A stretch of 56,328 nt of DNA from a virus. The stretch lies in IMG/VR virus record IMGVR_UViG_3300008448_000099, positions 1 through 56,328 of that record. One strand, 5' to 3'. The position numbers and the translations under genes were made by a program. The notes beneath the pieces were generated by a model that worked only from the letters and a program-made list of their open reading frames with translations, ran no database searches and was not told the DNA's origin. Shown in pieces: positions 1 to 8,253 of this stretch (its first letter is position 1; every line of letters starts with the position of its first letter).

Positions 1-114
1 CCTACATCTACATCGCCATTCGCCGTGGCCCGATGAAGACTCCTACGACTGGGACGAGCGTGTTTGAGCCACTTGCAAGAAGCGGTACTGGTGCAGCAGC
101 AACGGTCACAACCA
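1..114. repeat. Terminal direct repeat, left copy
   Basis: These 114 bases are identical to 56215-56328. The reading frame of the fibre gene starting at 54939 passes through the join without interruption, so the two ends are the same locus. The non-redundant genome is therefore 56,214 bp. The repeat could be an assembly overlap of a circularly permuted genome or a true short terminal repeat; the sequence alone does not separate these. Confidence 0.95.
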
Positions 115-986
115 CCGTTCGCCCAGATGGTGTATTGCAAAACTGGCGGTCAGGTGGTCTTGGTAGTGCTAGTCATTTTTTCTATGACCGACTTCGTGGC
201 GTTGCAAAGGCATTGTTTACAGATACAACAGACGCTGAATCCACTCAAACTGCAACAGGTATTAACGCATTTAATAATTTATCGTATGGAATTGCTGGTG
301 CAGGGTCAATGAATAACGGTAGTGCTACGTATGTTGACTATATTTTTACCCGTGCGCCTGGGTTCTTTGATGAAGTCTGCTATACGGGGAATGGAACGGC
401 AGGAACGGCAATTAGTCATAATCTTGGTGTTGTTCCTGAACTTGTAATTGTGAAAAAACGCTCATCAACAGGGCCGTGGAACACTTTGTATCAACCATCA
501 ATGAGAGTTTTGATGCTAAATGCGTCAAACGAATTCAAGTCTGCATCATTGACAAAGTTTTACTTTGGAAACGATAGTGCTGATGTATCTCCAACTTCTT
601 CTACTTTTACAGTTGCGTCCGACGCAGAAATAAACGAAAGCGGCGCAACATTTGTTTCTTATCTGTTCGCCTCCTGTTCCGGAGTCAGCAAGGTAGGTTC
701 ATACACAGGGACTGGCACAACACTACAGATCAACTGTGGGTTTACTGGTGGAGCAAGGTTTGTGCTTATTAAACGCACAGACGCTTCTGCTAGTTGGTAT
801 GTATGGGATTCGGCTCGTGGAATTGTGGCAGGTAACGACCCATACCTGCTCTTGAATAGCACCGACGCAGAAGTCACCAACACCGACTACGTTGACACTT
901 ACAGCGCCGGATTTGAGATTAGTAGTACCGCGCCAGCCGCGATTAACGCAAACGGCGGAACCTACATATTTTTGGCAATAGCCTAG
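1..986 (+). CDS. Tail fibre protein, C-terminal part (continues from 54939-56328)
   Basis: This is the 3' portion of a fibre gene whose start is at 54939; the frame enters at base 3 and ends with TAG at 984-986. Joined across the circular end, the product is about 753 aa. The visible part repeats a beta-rich module with phrases such as SHNLGVVPELVIVKK and a terminal NGGTYIFLAIA, matching the repeated pattern in the upstream part (SHNLGSVPGCIIVK, STYIYIAIRRGP). This pattern is known from DUF7483-type phage tail proteins. The role inferred is a distal fibre or receptor-binding protein. The tail assembly chaperone gene follows 9 bases later, as is usual after fibre genes. The internal ATG at 33 is not the true start. 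Confidence 0.85.
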   Translation, partial: YIYIAIRRGPMKTPTTGTSVFEPLARSGTGAAATVTTTVRPDGVLQNWRSGGLGSASHFFYDRLRGVAKALFTDTTDAESTQTATGINAFNNLSYGIAGAGSMNNGSATYVDYIFTRAPGFFDEVCYTGNGTAGTAISHNLGVVPELVIVKKRSSTGPWNTLYQPSMRVLMLNASNEFKSASLTKFYFGNDSADVSPTSSTFTVASDAEINESGATFVSYLFASCSGVSKVGSYTGTGTTLQINCGFTGGARFVLIKRTDASASWYVWDSARGIVAGNDPYLLLNSTDAEVTNTDYVDTYSAGFEISSTAPAAINANGGTYIFLAIA

Positions 987-995
987 GAGTAACAA

Positions 996-1496
996 ATGGA
1001 AATTCGTATTCGTGAAACCGGTCAAGTAATGTTCGATAGCGAATGGCGCCGGTATATGAAAGAGAAGACCGACCTGAACTTTGGCGACCTAGATGCAGCT
1101 ACGCTAGACCGGTTCGGCGCTGATGTGGTCTTTGAAGGCCCACAAGCTACCGGCGGTACGGTCTATCAGTACTCCATGCGCCAGGGCGTTGAGCAGCAGT
1201 CAGACGGCAAGTGGTACACCAAGTATGTGCTTGGCCCGATCTTCGTGAACACCGCAGAGGCTACCGCCGCCGAACAAGAAGCTGCTTATAAGGCTATGAA
1301 GGATGCGGAGCAGGCTAAGTCGGTTCGCCAGACTCGGGATGAGAAGCTGAAAAGCACAGACTGGATCGTGATCAAGCATTTAGAGCGTAATGAGAACATT
1401 CCGGGAGTTTGGGAGGTATACCGTCAGGCGCTGCGGGATGTGCCAGCTCAGGCAGGCTTTCCTTGGAATGTGCAGTGGCCGGTTCAGCCTGAGTAA
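996..1496 (+). CDS. Phage tail assembly chaperone (Phage_tail_APC-like)
   Basis: 166 aa. The C-terminal third has the signature of the Phage_tail_APC family (PF16778): RDEKLKSTDW, then a spacer, then W..YRQALRDVPAQAGFP and a closing VQWPVQPE. Known members lie directly downstream of tail fibre genes and are thought to help fibre folding or attachment. Here it follows the 753-aa fibre and precedes the kelch-like fibres. The start ATG has GGAG (986-989) 6 bases upstream. The N-terminal roughly 100 residues are mixed alpha/beta and not recognised. Confidence 0.85.
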   Translation: MEIRIRETGQVMFDSEWRRYMKEKTDLNFGDLDAATLDRFGADVVFEGPQATGGTVYQYSMRQGVEQQSDGKWYTKYVLGPIFVNTAEATAAEQEAAYKAMKDAEQAKSVRQTRDEKLKSTDWIVIKHLERNENIPGVWEVYRQALRDVPAQAGFPWNVQWPVQPE

Positions 1497-1507
1497 GGGG
1501 GCAGATC

Positions 1508-2749
1508 ATGCCTAATTATTCTGGGGTTTGGTCGTTACCAGCGCAATATCAAGCCTACGCAACTCAAAACTGGCCGCAGGGTCCAGGCGCACCAACTAGC
1601 GTATCCGCCACCGCCGGGGATACTCAGGCGACGGTTACATTTACGGCTCCAACATTTACCGGAGTTCCTCCTGGGATTACGGGCTATCGAGTTACATCAA
1701 GCCCCGGCAACATTGTAGTAACAGGGGCATCCTCGCCAATTACGGTTACTGGACTTAGCAACGGAACCGCTTATACCTTTGCGGTGGACGCAACCAACGG
1801 GGTTCAGTACGGTCCTGCGGGGGTAAGCGGAAGCGTAACTCCAGACATTACGCCTTATGGATTATTTGCTGGCGGAAGAAATGACGCTGGCGATACATTA
1901 AACGTCATTGATTACATAATTATCTCAACGACTGGAAACGCAACAGACTTTGGCGATCTAACTGTTGGTATGTATGAAGTATCAGGATGTGCATCAACCA
2001 CTAGAGGAGTATTTGGGGGTGGTTATGATGGCGCTGCAAGAACTAATGTAATTCAATATGTCACCATTGCATCCGCAGGCAACTCCACTGATTTTGGCGA
2101 TCTAACAGACAAAAGGGGTGGTGCTGGTTCATGTAATTCAACAACTAGGGGATTGTTTGGAGGCGGGTTTAGCCAAACAAGTAGCGCAGCAGTTAATATT
2201 ATTGATTACATAACCATTGCCTCTGTTGGTGACGCCACAGACTTTGGAGACTTAATAGTCTCTAAATACAATATTGCCGGATGTTCATCTTCGGTTACTG
2301 GCGTGTTTGCTGGCGGAACCTTTCCAGCAGTAAATGTCATTCAATATGTAACAATAGCATCTACTGGAGATGCTACCGATTTTGGGGATTTATTATCATC
2401 TCTAGGTGGTCTAGCAGGATGTTCGTCATCAACTCGAGGCGTTTTTGCTGGAGGTCAAGGACCATCTCCTTCGTTTACCATTACAAACGTCATTCAATAC
2501 ATCACGATTGCATCGACCGGAAATTCAACAGATTTTGGTGATTTGACGATTGCAGGCTATTTAGGAGCAGGTTGCTCTTCAACTGTTCGCGGAGCGTTTG
2601 CTATTGGCGCAGATAGTGGCGGATCAATGTCAAACGTCATTAATTACATCACGATTGCGTCCACAGGAAACGCTACGGATTTTGGTGATTTAACCACTAG
2701 AAGATTCTATCTTGCGGCCTGCTCAAACACTAACGGGGGAGTTCAATAA
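1508..2749 (+). CDS. Tail fibre with fibronectin III domain and six kelch-like repeats
   Basis: 413 aa. Residues about 5-22 hold a GVWSLPAQ...NWP motif that recurs at the N-terminus of the next gene, suggesting a shared docking peptide. Residues about 28-115 are a fibronectin type III domain (PTSVSATAGD..., ITGYRV, ITVTGLSNGTAYTFAV). Six repeats of about 45-50 residues follow, with consensus RGVFAGG - NVIQYITIAS - GNATDFGDL - LAGCSSST. The pattern resembles kelch blades; six blades could close one beta-propeller. The inferred role is receptor recognition at the virion surface. The stop overlaps the next start (TAATG at 2747-2751), so the two fibres are translationally coupled. The number of near-identical repeats makes length change by recombination likely. 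Confidence 0.75.
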   Translation: MPNYSGVWSLPAQYQAYATQNWPQGPGAPTSVSATAGDTQATVTFTAPTFTGVPPGITGYRVTSSPGNIVVTGASSPITVTGLSNGTAYTFAVDATNGVQYGPAGVSGSVTPDITPYGLFAGGRNDAGDTLNVIDYIIISTTGNATDFGDLTVGMYEVSGCASTTRGVFGGGYDGAARTNVIQYVTIASAGNSTDFGDLTDKRGGAGSCNSTTRGLFGGGFSQTSSAAVNIIDYITIASVGDATDFGDLIVSKYNIAGCSSSVTGVFAGGTFPAVNVIQYVTIASTGDATDFGDLLSSLGGLAGCSSSTRGVFAGGQGPSPSFTITNVIQYITIASTGNSTDFGDLTIAGYLGAGCSSTVRGAFAIGADSGGSMSNVINYITIASTGNATDFGDLTTRRFYLAACSNTNGGVQ

Positions 2750-4653
2750 TGGCTCAAAAAGATTGGCCTGGTGGCTACATACGACCCGTTCCCGTAGACC
2801 CCGCTGGCCCCTATCAAGACGGAGCAGCTCCCGGTGTATGGACACTAGACCAAGTAGCGTATTGGCTGAAGCAGGGGCTGTGGCCGATTGCAGGAAATGC
2901 TACGCCGATTGGGTTGTTTGGTGGCGGATCAACAGGAACAGCAACAAATACAATAGATAAGATAGTTATTACTTCAGTTGGAAACGCCACAGATTATGGA
3001 GATTTGAATGGAGCTAGAGACAGATTAGCAAGTTGCTCCTCGTCCACTCGTGCGGTTTGGGGGGCAGGAATTAGTGGTGCCGGAACTAGACAAAACAATA
3101 TGTCTTATTCTGCATTTGCAACGCTTGGAAACACTTCACTTTTTGGAAATTTAAGTCAATCAAAATACAGTTTAACTGCCGCATCGAATGCAATTAGGGG
3201 GGTGTTTGCTGGTGGTTTTACAACAGTTGTTTTAAACGTTATTGACTATATCACCATCCCATCCACAGGCAATGCAATTGATTTTGGGGATTTATTAGCT
3301 GCTAATTATGTTTTGGCGGGTGCGTCATCATCAACTAGGGCATTGTTTGCCGGCGGATACACCACGGTATTCACTAACGTTATTCAATACATTACGATTG
3401 CCTCGACCGGAAACGCAATTGATTTTGGTGATTTAGCGGTAAGTCCAAATAGTGCTACTGGCCAAGGTGTGGCGTCAGAAACCAGAGCCGTTTTTGCAAG
3501 TAGTGCTGCTGGTGGCGATAACACAATGCAGTATGTCACCATAGCTACCACAGGAAATTCAACTGATTTTGGTGACTTAATTGAGCCTGTAGAGGCTATG
3601 GCTGCCTGTGCGTCATCCACTCGTGGCGTATTCGCAGGGGGATATTCAGCAAACACTTCTGCTGTCACCAATGTAATTCAGTACATCACCATTGCATCTT
3701 TAGGTAACGCTACGGATTTTGGTGATTTGACGGTAGCTCGATCTGGACTTGCTGGATGTTCATCTGGGGCTGACGCAGTTCAATCCACGCCAACGAGTTC
3801 TGGAATGATGTTGCTATTTGGTGGAAACACAAGTGCAGGAGGCGCTCAGGCATCAATCCAATATATTAACATTGCGACAACTGGTAATTCCCCAATGTTT
3901 GGCCAGTGCTTGTTTGCAAGGGATCGGTCTGGAGGATTGGCATCAAGCACTCGCGGAGTGGTTGCAGGAGGAAACTCTCCCAACACCAATGTTATTGAGT
4001 ACATAGAGTTTTCAACCTTTGGTTTGACCACAGACTTTGGCGACCTAACGACCATTACAAGCCAGAATGCAGGTTGTGGCTCATCTACCCGCGGTGTTTT
4101 TGCTGGCGGTCTTGCGGTAAGCAATGTAATCCAATATGTCACAATTGCAAGCGCCGGAAACGCTACGGACTTTGGTGATCTTACGGTTGCACGAACCGAG
4201 CTTGCATCGTGTTCATCACCTACAGTTGGGGTTTGGGGGGGTGGATTTACCACAGTTAGGGTCAACACAATTGACTATGTGACAATTGCTTCGACCGGCA
4301 ATGCAACCGATTTTGGCGATCTTACGGCAAACACAAATGAACTTGCGGCCTGTTCATCTGCAACAAGAGGTCTGTTTGCTGGCGGATCAACAGGAACAGC
4401 ACAAAACGTAATTAGTTACATAACCATTGCTTCTGCTAGCGACTCCACAGATTTTGGAGACTTAACGTTAGCAAGAAGGCAGGTAACCGGTTCCTCCTCA
4501 TCAACAAGGGGGGTCTTTGCCGCAGGTCTTGGTCGCTCTAATGTCATTGACTATGTGACCATCGCATCGACCGGAGACGCTGTTGACTTTGGTGATATGG
4601 CAACGGAAACCACAGGCGTTGCAAGCTGTTCAAACGCTAATGGTGGTCTATAA
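2749..4653 (+). CDS. Tail fibre with twelve kelch-like repeats
   Basis: 634 aa, start overlapping the previous stop by one base. The N-terminal roughly 50 residues contain GGYIRPVP and GVWTLDQ...GLWP, the latter matching the N-terminus of the preceding fibre. Twelve copies of the same repeat follow (RGVFAGG - NVIDYITIAS - GNATDFGDL - CSSST). Repeat 6 ends with an extended linker (GADAVQSTPTSSG) that resembles the terminal end of the preceding protein (NTNGGVQ). This suggests two six-bladed propellers in tandem. Repeats 2, 7 and 8 are the most diverged. There is no fibronectin domain. The inferred function is host receptor or glycan binding. Confidence 0.75.
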   Translation: MAQKDWPGGYIRPVPVDPAGPYQDGAAPGVWTLDQVAYWLKQGLWPIAGNATPIGLFGGGSTGTATNTIDKIVITSVGNATDYGDLNGARDRLASCSSSTRAVWGAGISGAGTRQNNMSYSAFATLGNTSLFGNLSQSKYSLTAASNAIRGVFAGGFTTVVLNVIDYITIPSTGNAIDFGDLLAANYVLAGASSSTRALFAGGYTTVFTNVIQYITIASTGNAIDFGDLAVSPNSATGQGVASETRAVFASSAAGGDNTMQYVTIATTGNSTDFGDLIEPVEAMAACASSTRGVFAGGYSANTSAVTNVIQYITIASLGNATDFGDLTVARSGLAGCSSGADAVQSTPTSSGMMLLFGGNTSAGGAQASIQYINIATTGNSPMFGQCLFARDRSGGLASSTRGVVAGGNSPNTNVIEYIEFSTFGLTTDFGDLTTITSQNAGCGSSTRGVFAGGLAVSNVIQYVTIASAGNATDFGDLTVARTELASCSSPTVGVWGGGFTTVRVNTIDYVTIASTGNATDFGDLTANTNELAACSSATRGLFAGGSTGTAQNVISYITIASASDSTDFGDLTLARRQVTGSSSSTRGVFAAGLGRSNVIDYVTIASTGDAVDFGDMATETTGVASCSNANGGL

Positions 4654-4681
4654 AAATTCAAACTATAAAAGGAGATTTACA

Positions 4682-5536
4682 TTGTCTAACGATCTAATCC
4701 TCAGCAATATGCAGTCTGCTCTAGTCGTCAAAAAACCAGAGTACAACCTGATGCTTAAAAACATTCAGGATCGGTTGCCTGCCGTTCAGCAGGACACTAG
4801 CAACTTCCATAAGTCCCATAGCCAGTTCATGCAGGTGACTTTGGATGTGACCGCTATCACCCCGATCCGTTCGATCAAGCACACCTTGGCTGAGATTGAC
4901 CGTACCCGCTCCGCGCTTCAGGAAGCCTATATCAATATGCGTAAGAAGCAGGTTGAGCTGAAGAAGAAAAAGGACGCCTTGGAGAACCCCAAGGAACCCT
5001 TGGATGCGTTTGACAAAGAACTTCTTGAGATTGAGATTCTTGAGCTTGAGGGCCATCTAGAAGGCACCCAGAACCATGTCAACGGTGCGCTCCGTAAGAT
5101 GAATTTCATGGTCAACCAGCACAAGCAACTGCTTGAAAAGGTCGGCAAGAATGAGATTACGGAAGAGGACTATGAGAAGGAAGAAGCCCGCTACCACATT
5201 ATGACCTGTATGAAGCAGGCTTTAAATGCGGCTCGATCCCGTAACGGCATGATTGATGAGGGCAACCTGATCTATCTGTTCGATCTTGGCATCAATGCGG
5301 CCCAGGCACAGGCAGAGGTATTTGCCTACCTGAACATGGAGAATCAACTGATCTCCCAAGGGCAGGCGCCCACCCATGAGATGACCATGCGCTGGCTTGA
5401 GGCTTGCGCTGACAAGTGGGAAAAAGACCCTGAGCAGTTTGCTAAGCGTCGCGGATTCTCCATCTTTGATCGGTCAAGCCTGACCAACACGCCTCTCTTG
5501 GAGGAAGCTCCTCCGCCTGAGGAAAAGGCTGCCTGA
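4682..5536 (+). CDS. Coiled-coil phage protein of unknown function
   Basis: 284 aa from a TTG start at 4682, chosen because AAAGGAG lies 8 bases upstream and because upstream in-frame starts (4583) would overlap the fibre gene. Residues about 80-190 are strongly helical and charged (KKKQVELKKKKD, LLEIEILELEGHLEG), predicting a coiled coil. The C-terminus is acidic and proline-rich (EEAPPPEEKAA). No enzymatic motif is visible. Position between fibres and a glycosyltransferase suggests a virion- or tail-associated role, which is inference only. The stop overlaps the next start (TGATG). Confidence 0.7.
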   Translation: MSNDLILSNMQSALVVKKPEYNLMLKNIQDRLPAVQQDTSNFHKSHSQFMQVTLDVTAITPIRSIKHTLAEIDRTRSALQEAYINMRKKQVELKKKKDALENPKEPLDAFDKELLEIEILELEGHLEGTQNHVNGALRKMNFMVNQHKQLLEKVGKNEITEEDYEKEEARYHIMTCMKQALNAARSRNGMIDEGNLIYLFDLGINAAQAQAEVFAYLNMENQLISQGQAPTHEMTMRWLEACADKWEKDPEQFAKRRGFSIFDRSSLTNTPLLEEAPPPEEKAA

Positions 5537-6270
5537 TGCACCTAGTCATCGGAACACCTGCTTATGGGGGTCAAATGTGTACTGAATACGTTCAGTCGCT
5601 ACTAGCTCTCAAGGAGGCTTGCCTGCAATACGGCATCAGGATGACCTGTATTTTCCTTGGTAATGAGTCCCTGATTCAGCGCGGGCGCAACACTATCGCC
5701 CATCACTTCCTACAGATGGAAGACGCTACCCACCTGATGTTTATTGACGCCGATCAGAAGTTTGTGGCTAACGACATAGCCAAAATGATCAAGGCAGACA
5801 AGGGCATTATCGGCGGGGCGGTTCCTATGAAGGGAATCAATTGGAACAAGGTTCGTCAGGGAGCAGTACTGAACCATCCTGACCTAAGCCGCCTGACGGG
5901 GGTTTTTAACATCAACAAACTTGATGGCCATGAGATGACCAATCCCAATGAGCCGTTTCAGGTCAAGCACGTTGGTACCGGGTTTATGCTGATCCGCAGG
6001 GATGTCTTTGAAGACTTAAAGCCTCATGTCGGCTGGTATCAGAACGGCGGGGTCACAATCAATCCTGAAGACAAGGTTTATGACTTCTTCAAAGTTCAGA
6101 ATGTTGACCACCATCTACTGTCTGAAGACTACAATTTTTGTCATATCTACCGTGAGCATGGTGGCACGGTATGGGTTGCTCCGTGGTGTGAGTTAGGTCA
6201 CTTTGGGGCTTATCTATTTAACGGGCAGTACGCCCAGCAAGGAGCTTTAGATGGCACATCATTGCATTAA
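5536..6270 (+). CDS. GT-A type glycosyltransferase
   Basis: 244 aa. The N-terminus reads as a GT-A nucleotide-sugar fold: a first strand and loop (LVIGTPAYGG), a conserved ESLIQRGRN segment, and a metal-binding DAD at residues 71-73 in MFIDADQKF. A later SEDYNFCHIYREHGG segment resembles the acceptor-side loop of family 2 enzymes. The known reaction is transfer of a sugar from a nucleotide donor. The target is not shown; its location next to fibre and lysis genes suggests virion or host surface glycans, though DNA-base modification is also possible. Translationally coupled to the preceding gene. Confidence 0.75.
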   Translation: MHLVIGTPAYGGQMCTEYVQSLLALKEACLQYGIRMTCIFLGNESLIQRGRNTIAHHFLQMEDATHLMFIDADQKFVANDIAKMIKADKGIIGGAVPMKGINWNKVRQGAVLNHPDLSRLTGVFNINKLDGHEMTNPNEPFQVKHVGTGFMLIRRDVFEDLKPHVGWYQNGGVTINPEDKVYDFFKVQNVDHHLLSEDYNFCHIYREHGGTVWVAPWCELGHFGAYLFNGQYAQQGALDGTSLH

Positions 6271-6595
6271 ATATCGTTTAAACGCTGACGGCACAATCCC
6301 GTCATTCCTTTGTCTCCACCCTGAGGGTGTGGGTGGCGTGTTTGTGGTCGGTGACCCTGCTACCCCTACCCCCCGTGACATGGTCATGATTGGCCTGTCT
6401 GAGGACGACAACACGGGTGACGCTGATGTCATTGCAACCCAAGCAGACCTTCAAACATATCTGGCCAATGTTGGCGCTAACTGGACACAGCCTGATCCGG
6501 CCAAGCCTAACGACCTTACGGCAACCATTCCATTTAATCCTGCCGAAGCCGCAGCCTGGGTATGGGCTCGCAAGGACGCATTGAACGGGGTCTAA
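6251..6595 (+). CDS. Small phage protein, unknown
   Basis: 114 aa. The start lies 20 bases inside the glycosyltransferase gene and is supported by AAGGAGC (6239-6245) just upstream. No recognised domain. Aspartate- and alanine-rich; the C-terminus has AAAWVWARKDAL. Found between the glycosyltransferase and the lysis cassette. Confidence 0.65.
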   Translation: MAHHCIKYRLNADGTIPSFLCLHPEGVGGVFVVGDPATPTPRDMVMIGLSEDDNTGDADVIATQADLQTYLANVGANWTQPDPAKPNDLTATIPFNPAEAAAWVWARKDALNGV

Positions 6596-6599
6596 GTGA

Positions 6600-6866
6600 A
6601 TGGAATGGCAGACGGTCATCAATATTGGCGGTGGTTCGCTATTGGCTGCCCTTGGGTGGTTTGCTAGAGAGATCTGGGACGCCGTGAAAGAACTTCGTCG
6701 AGATATTCACCGTCTTGAGAGAGACTTGCCTGAGGTTTATGCCCGTAAAGATGAGATGCGCGAGTCTTTCAAGGATGTCAAAACCGATATGAATCATGGG
6801 TTTCACAAGATAGAAACCATGATTGGTCAGTTGTTTGACAGGCTAAACGGGAAAGTAGACAAATAA
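6600..6866 (+). CDS. N-terminal membrane anchor plus coiled coil, lysis-region protein
   Basis: 88 aa. Residues about 6-26 are hydrophobic (INIGGGSLLAALGWF), followed by a charged helix (VKELRRDIHRLERDLP) and a second helical segment (HKIETMIGQLFDRL). This N-in membrane anchor with a soluble coiled coil is topologically like an inner-membrane spanin subunit, but no Rz family motif is recognised and it precedes the holins. The last bases of its stop overlap the next micro-gene (TAATG, 6864-6868). Confidence 0.6.
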   Translation: MEWQTVINIGGGSLLAALGWFAREIWDAVKELRRDIHRLERDLPEVYARKDEMRESFKDVKTDMNHGFHKIETMIGQLFDRLNGKVDK

Positions 6867-6943
6867 TGGGCTTTTGGACGTTTGTTTTCTTGGGCGTCCT
6901 GATACTGATGATTGCATTAGCCGCATTCATATGGGGGTTGTGA
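6866..6943 (+). CDS. 25-residue single-pass membrane micropeptide
   Basis: ATG at 6866 overlaps the previous stop (TAATG), and TGA at 6941-6943 overlaps the next ATG (TGATG). The product is 25 aa, almost entirely hydrophobic from residue 3 to the end. Both junctions are perfect coupling overlaps, which is hard to explain for a spurious ORF. It would be a single membrane helix next to two holin-like genes, so a holin modulator (antiholin or pinholin-like) role is inferred. Confidence 0.6.
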   Translation: MGFWTFVFLGVLILMIALAAFIWGL

Positions 6944-7281
6944 TGGAAAAAAGCGCAAAAGAACTAGCAAGTAAGGTCATTGGGGTTATTGGTATCCCGG
7001 CAATCGTTCTCATGGTCGGCATGGTGATCTATTCAGCGATGAAGCTCACTTCCGAAGCCCTAACCCCGATCGTTGGTATGGCTTCAGGTGTCATCATGGC
7101 TCTAATTTCGATGATTGCAGGCATTACCGGCACCAAAGACAAGGAAGAGAAGCCTGAATTCCAAGTAATTAAAGACCTCATTCAGCGCCTAGACCAAAAA
7201 GAGGCCCCAATGCGGGTCGATGTTGAGAATGGCCGCGTAACCGTCCATAAGGGCGATGACACCGTAATCACAAGGGGCTGA
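6943..7281 (+). CDS. Two-TM holin-like protein
   Basis: 112 aa from the ATG at 6943, chosen for its TGATG overlap with the micropeptide. Two hydrophobic segments are visible, about residues 12-34 (IGVIGIPAIVLMVGMVIY) and 40-62 (ALTPIVGMASGVIMALISMI), followed by a charged cytoplasmic-type tail (TKDKEEKPEF, MRVDVENGRVTVHKGDD). Size, topology and position before a 3-TM holin and an endolysin fit a class II holin or antiholin. No exact family recognised. Confidence 0.6.
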   Translation: MEKSAKELASKVIGVIGIPAIVLMVGMVIYSAMKLTSEALTPIVGMASGVIMALISMIAGITGTKDKEEKPEFQVIKDLIQRLDQKEAPMRVDVENGRVTVHKGDDTVITRG

Positions 7282-7282
7282 C

Positions 7283-7768
7283 ATGATCACCTTACTTTCC
7301 ACCCTAGTGTCGTTTTTGGCTGGCGGTCTTCCCAAAATCCTCAATTTCATGCAGGATCGGTCAGATAAGGCGCATGAGATGTCCTTGGCTCAACTCCAAC
7401 TAGAGCGGGAACTAAAGCTCTTGGAGGCCGGATACGCCGCTCAGATGCGGATGGAAGAGATTCGTACCGATCAGATAGCCATGCAGACCGCGGTTCAGGA
7501 GCGGGAAGCCCTGTACGCCCACGATGTGGCCATTGGTCAAGGAGCCTCTCAACTAATCATCAACCTTCGAGCATCGGTGCGTCCGGTCATCACCTACGGA
7601 ATGTTCCTGATGTTGGTGGCGGTCAATGTTTTTGGTGCCTACTATGCCTGGTACATGGGAGTGCCCTTTGATCAGGCTTTGGACATCCTGTGGGATGAGG
7701 ATTCAGCCATAGTCTTTTCATCAATCATTGCTTTCTGGTTTGGGACGCAGGCTTTTGGGAAGCGATGA
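7283..7768 (+). CDS. Holin of the 3-TM (GTA-like) family
   Basis: 161 aa. An N-terminal hydrophobic stretch (LLSTLVSFLAGGLPKIL), a long amphipathic helix, then HDVAIGQGASQLIINLRASVRPVITY with a membrane segment (MFLMLVAVNVFGAYYAWYM) and a last one ending in SIIAFWFGTQAFGKR. The NLRASVRP and FWFG phrases are characteristic of GTA_holin_3TM (PF11351). It should form the inner-membrane lesion that releases the endolysin. Coupled to the lysozyme by ATGA overlap. Confidence 0.85.
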   Translation: MITLLSTLVSFLAGGLPKILNFMQDRSDKAHEMSLAQLQLERELKLLEAGYAAQMRMEEIRTDQIAMQTAVQEREALYAHDVAIGQGASQLIINLRASVRPVITYGMFLMLVAVNVFGAYYAWYMGVPFDQALDILWDEDSAIVFSSIIAFWFGTQAFGKR

Positions 7769-8253
7769 AAACCTCAGCCAAGGCGATCGAAATGATCAAG
7801 CACCATGAGGGGGTCAGATTTCGCCCCTACAGGTGCCCTGCCTTGCTTTGGACAACGGCTGTCGGCCATGTAATTGACCCCTCGCATATTGGAGTCAAAC
7901 TTGAAGACCGTAAAAACCTACCCATCCCGCCGGGTTGGGATCGAACCCTCACTATGGATGAGGTTGACCAGATTCTTGCTCAGGATTTGGCGAGGTTTGA
8001 GGCAGGGGTACTCCGACTATGTCCTTCTGGGCTTAATCAGTCTAGGTTTGATGCACTCGTTAGCGCGAGTTTCAACTTTGGTCTAGGTAACCTTCAAAGA
8101 AGTTCGATTCGGATGCGTCACAACAGGGGTCAGTTTCAGGATGCCGCAGACGCATTTATGATGTGGACTAAGGCCGGCGGGAAAGAATTGCCGGGTTTGG
8201 TGCGCCGCCGAAAGGATGAGCGGGCACTCTATTTAAGCGGAGGTGCGACATGA
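7765..8253 (+). CDS. Endolysin, T4-like lysozyme (GH24 muramidase)
   Basis: 162 aa. Catalytic Glu is E15 in KHHEGVRFRPY; nine residues later is C24 and then T30 (LLWTTAVGH), matching the E-8aa-D/C-5aa-T triad of GH24 phage lysozymes, with the Cys variant replacing Asp. ASFNFGLGNLQRSS and the final LVRRRKDERALYL are also typical. It cleaves the glycan strand of peptidoglycan. There is no signal peptide or N-terminal SAR anchor, so export depends on the holin. The stop overlaps the next start by ATGA. Confidence 0.92.
   Translation: MKTSAKAIEMIKHHEGVRFRPYRCPALLWTTAVGHVIDPSHIGVKLEDRKNLPIPPGWDRTLTMDEVDQILAQDLARFEAGVLRLCPSGLNQSRFDALVSASFNFGLGNLQRSSIRMRHNRGQFQDAADAFMMWTKAGGKELPGLVRRRKDERALYLSGGAT

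Noticed and set aside
1508-4653. Diversity-generating retroelement acting on the repeat fibres
   Set aside because: No reverse transcriptase gene and no template/variable repeat pair were seen; the repeats are tandem protein modules.
6600-6866. Inner-membrane spanin (Rz-like)
   Set aside because: Topology fits loosely, but the gene precedes the holins, lacks an embedded or adjacent Rz1 lipoprotein, and no lipobox gene is seen.
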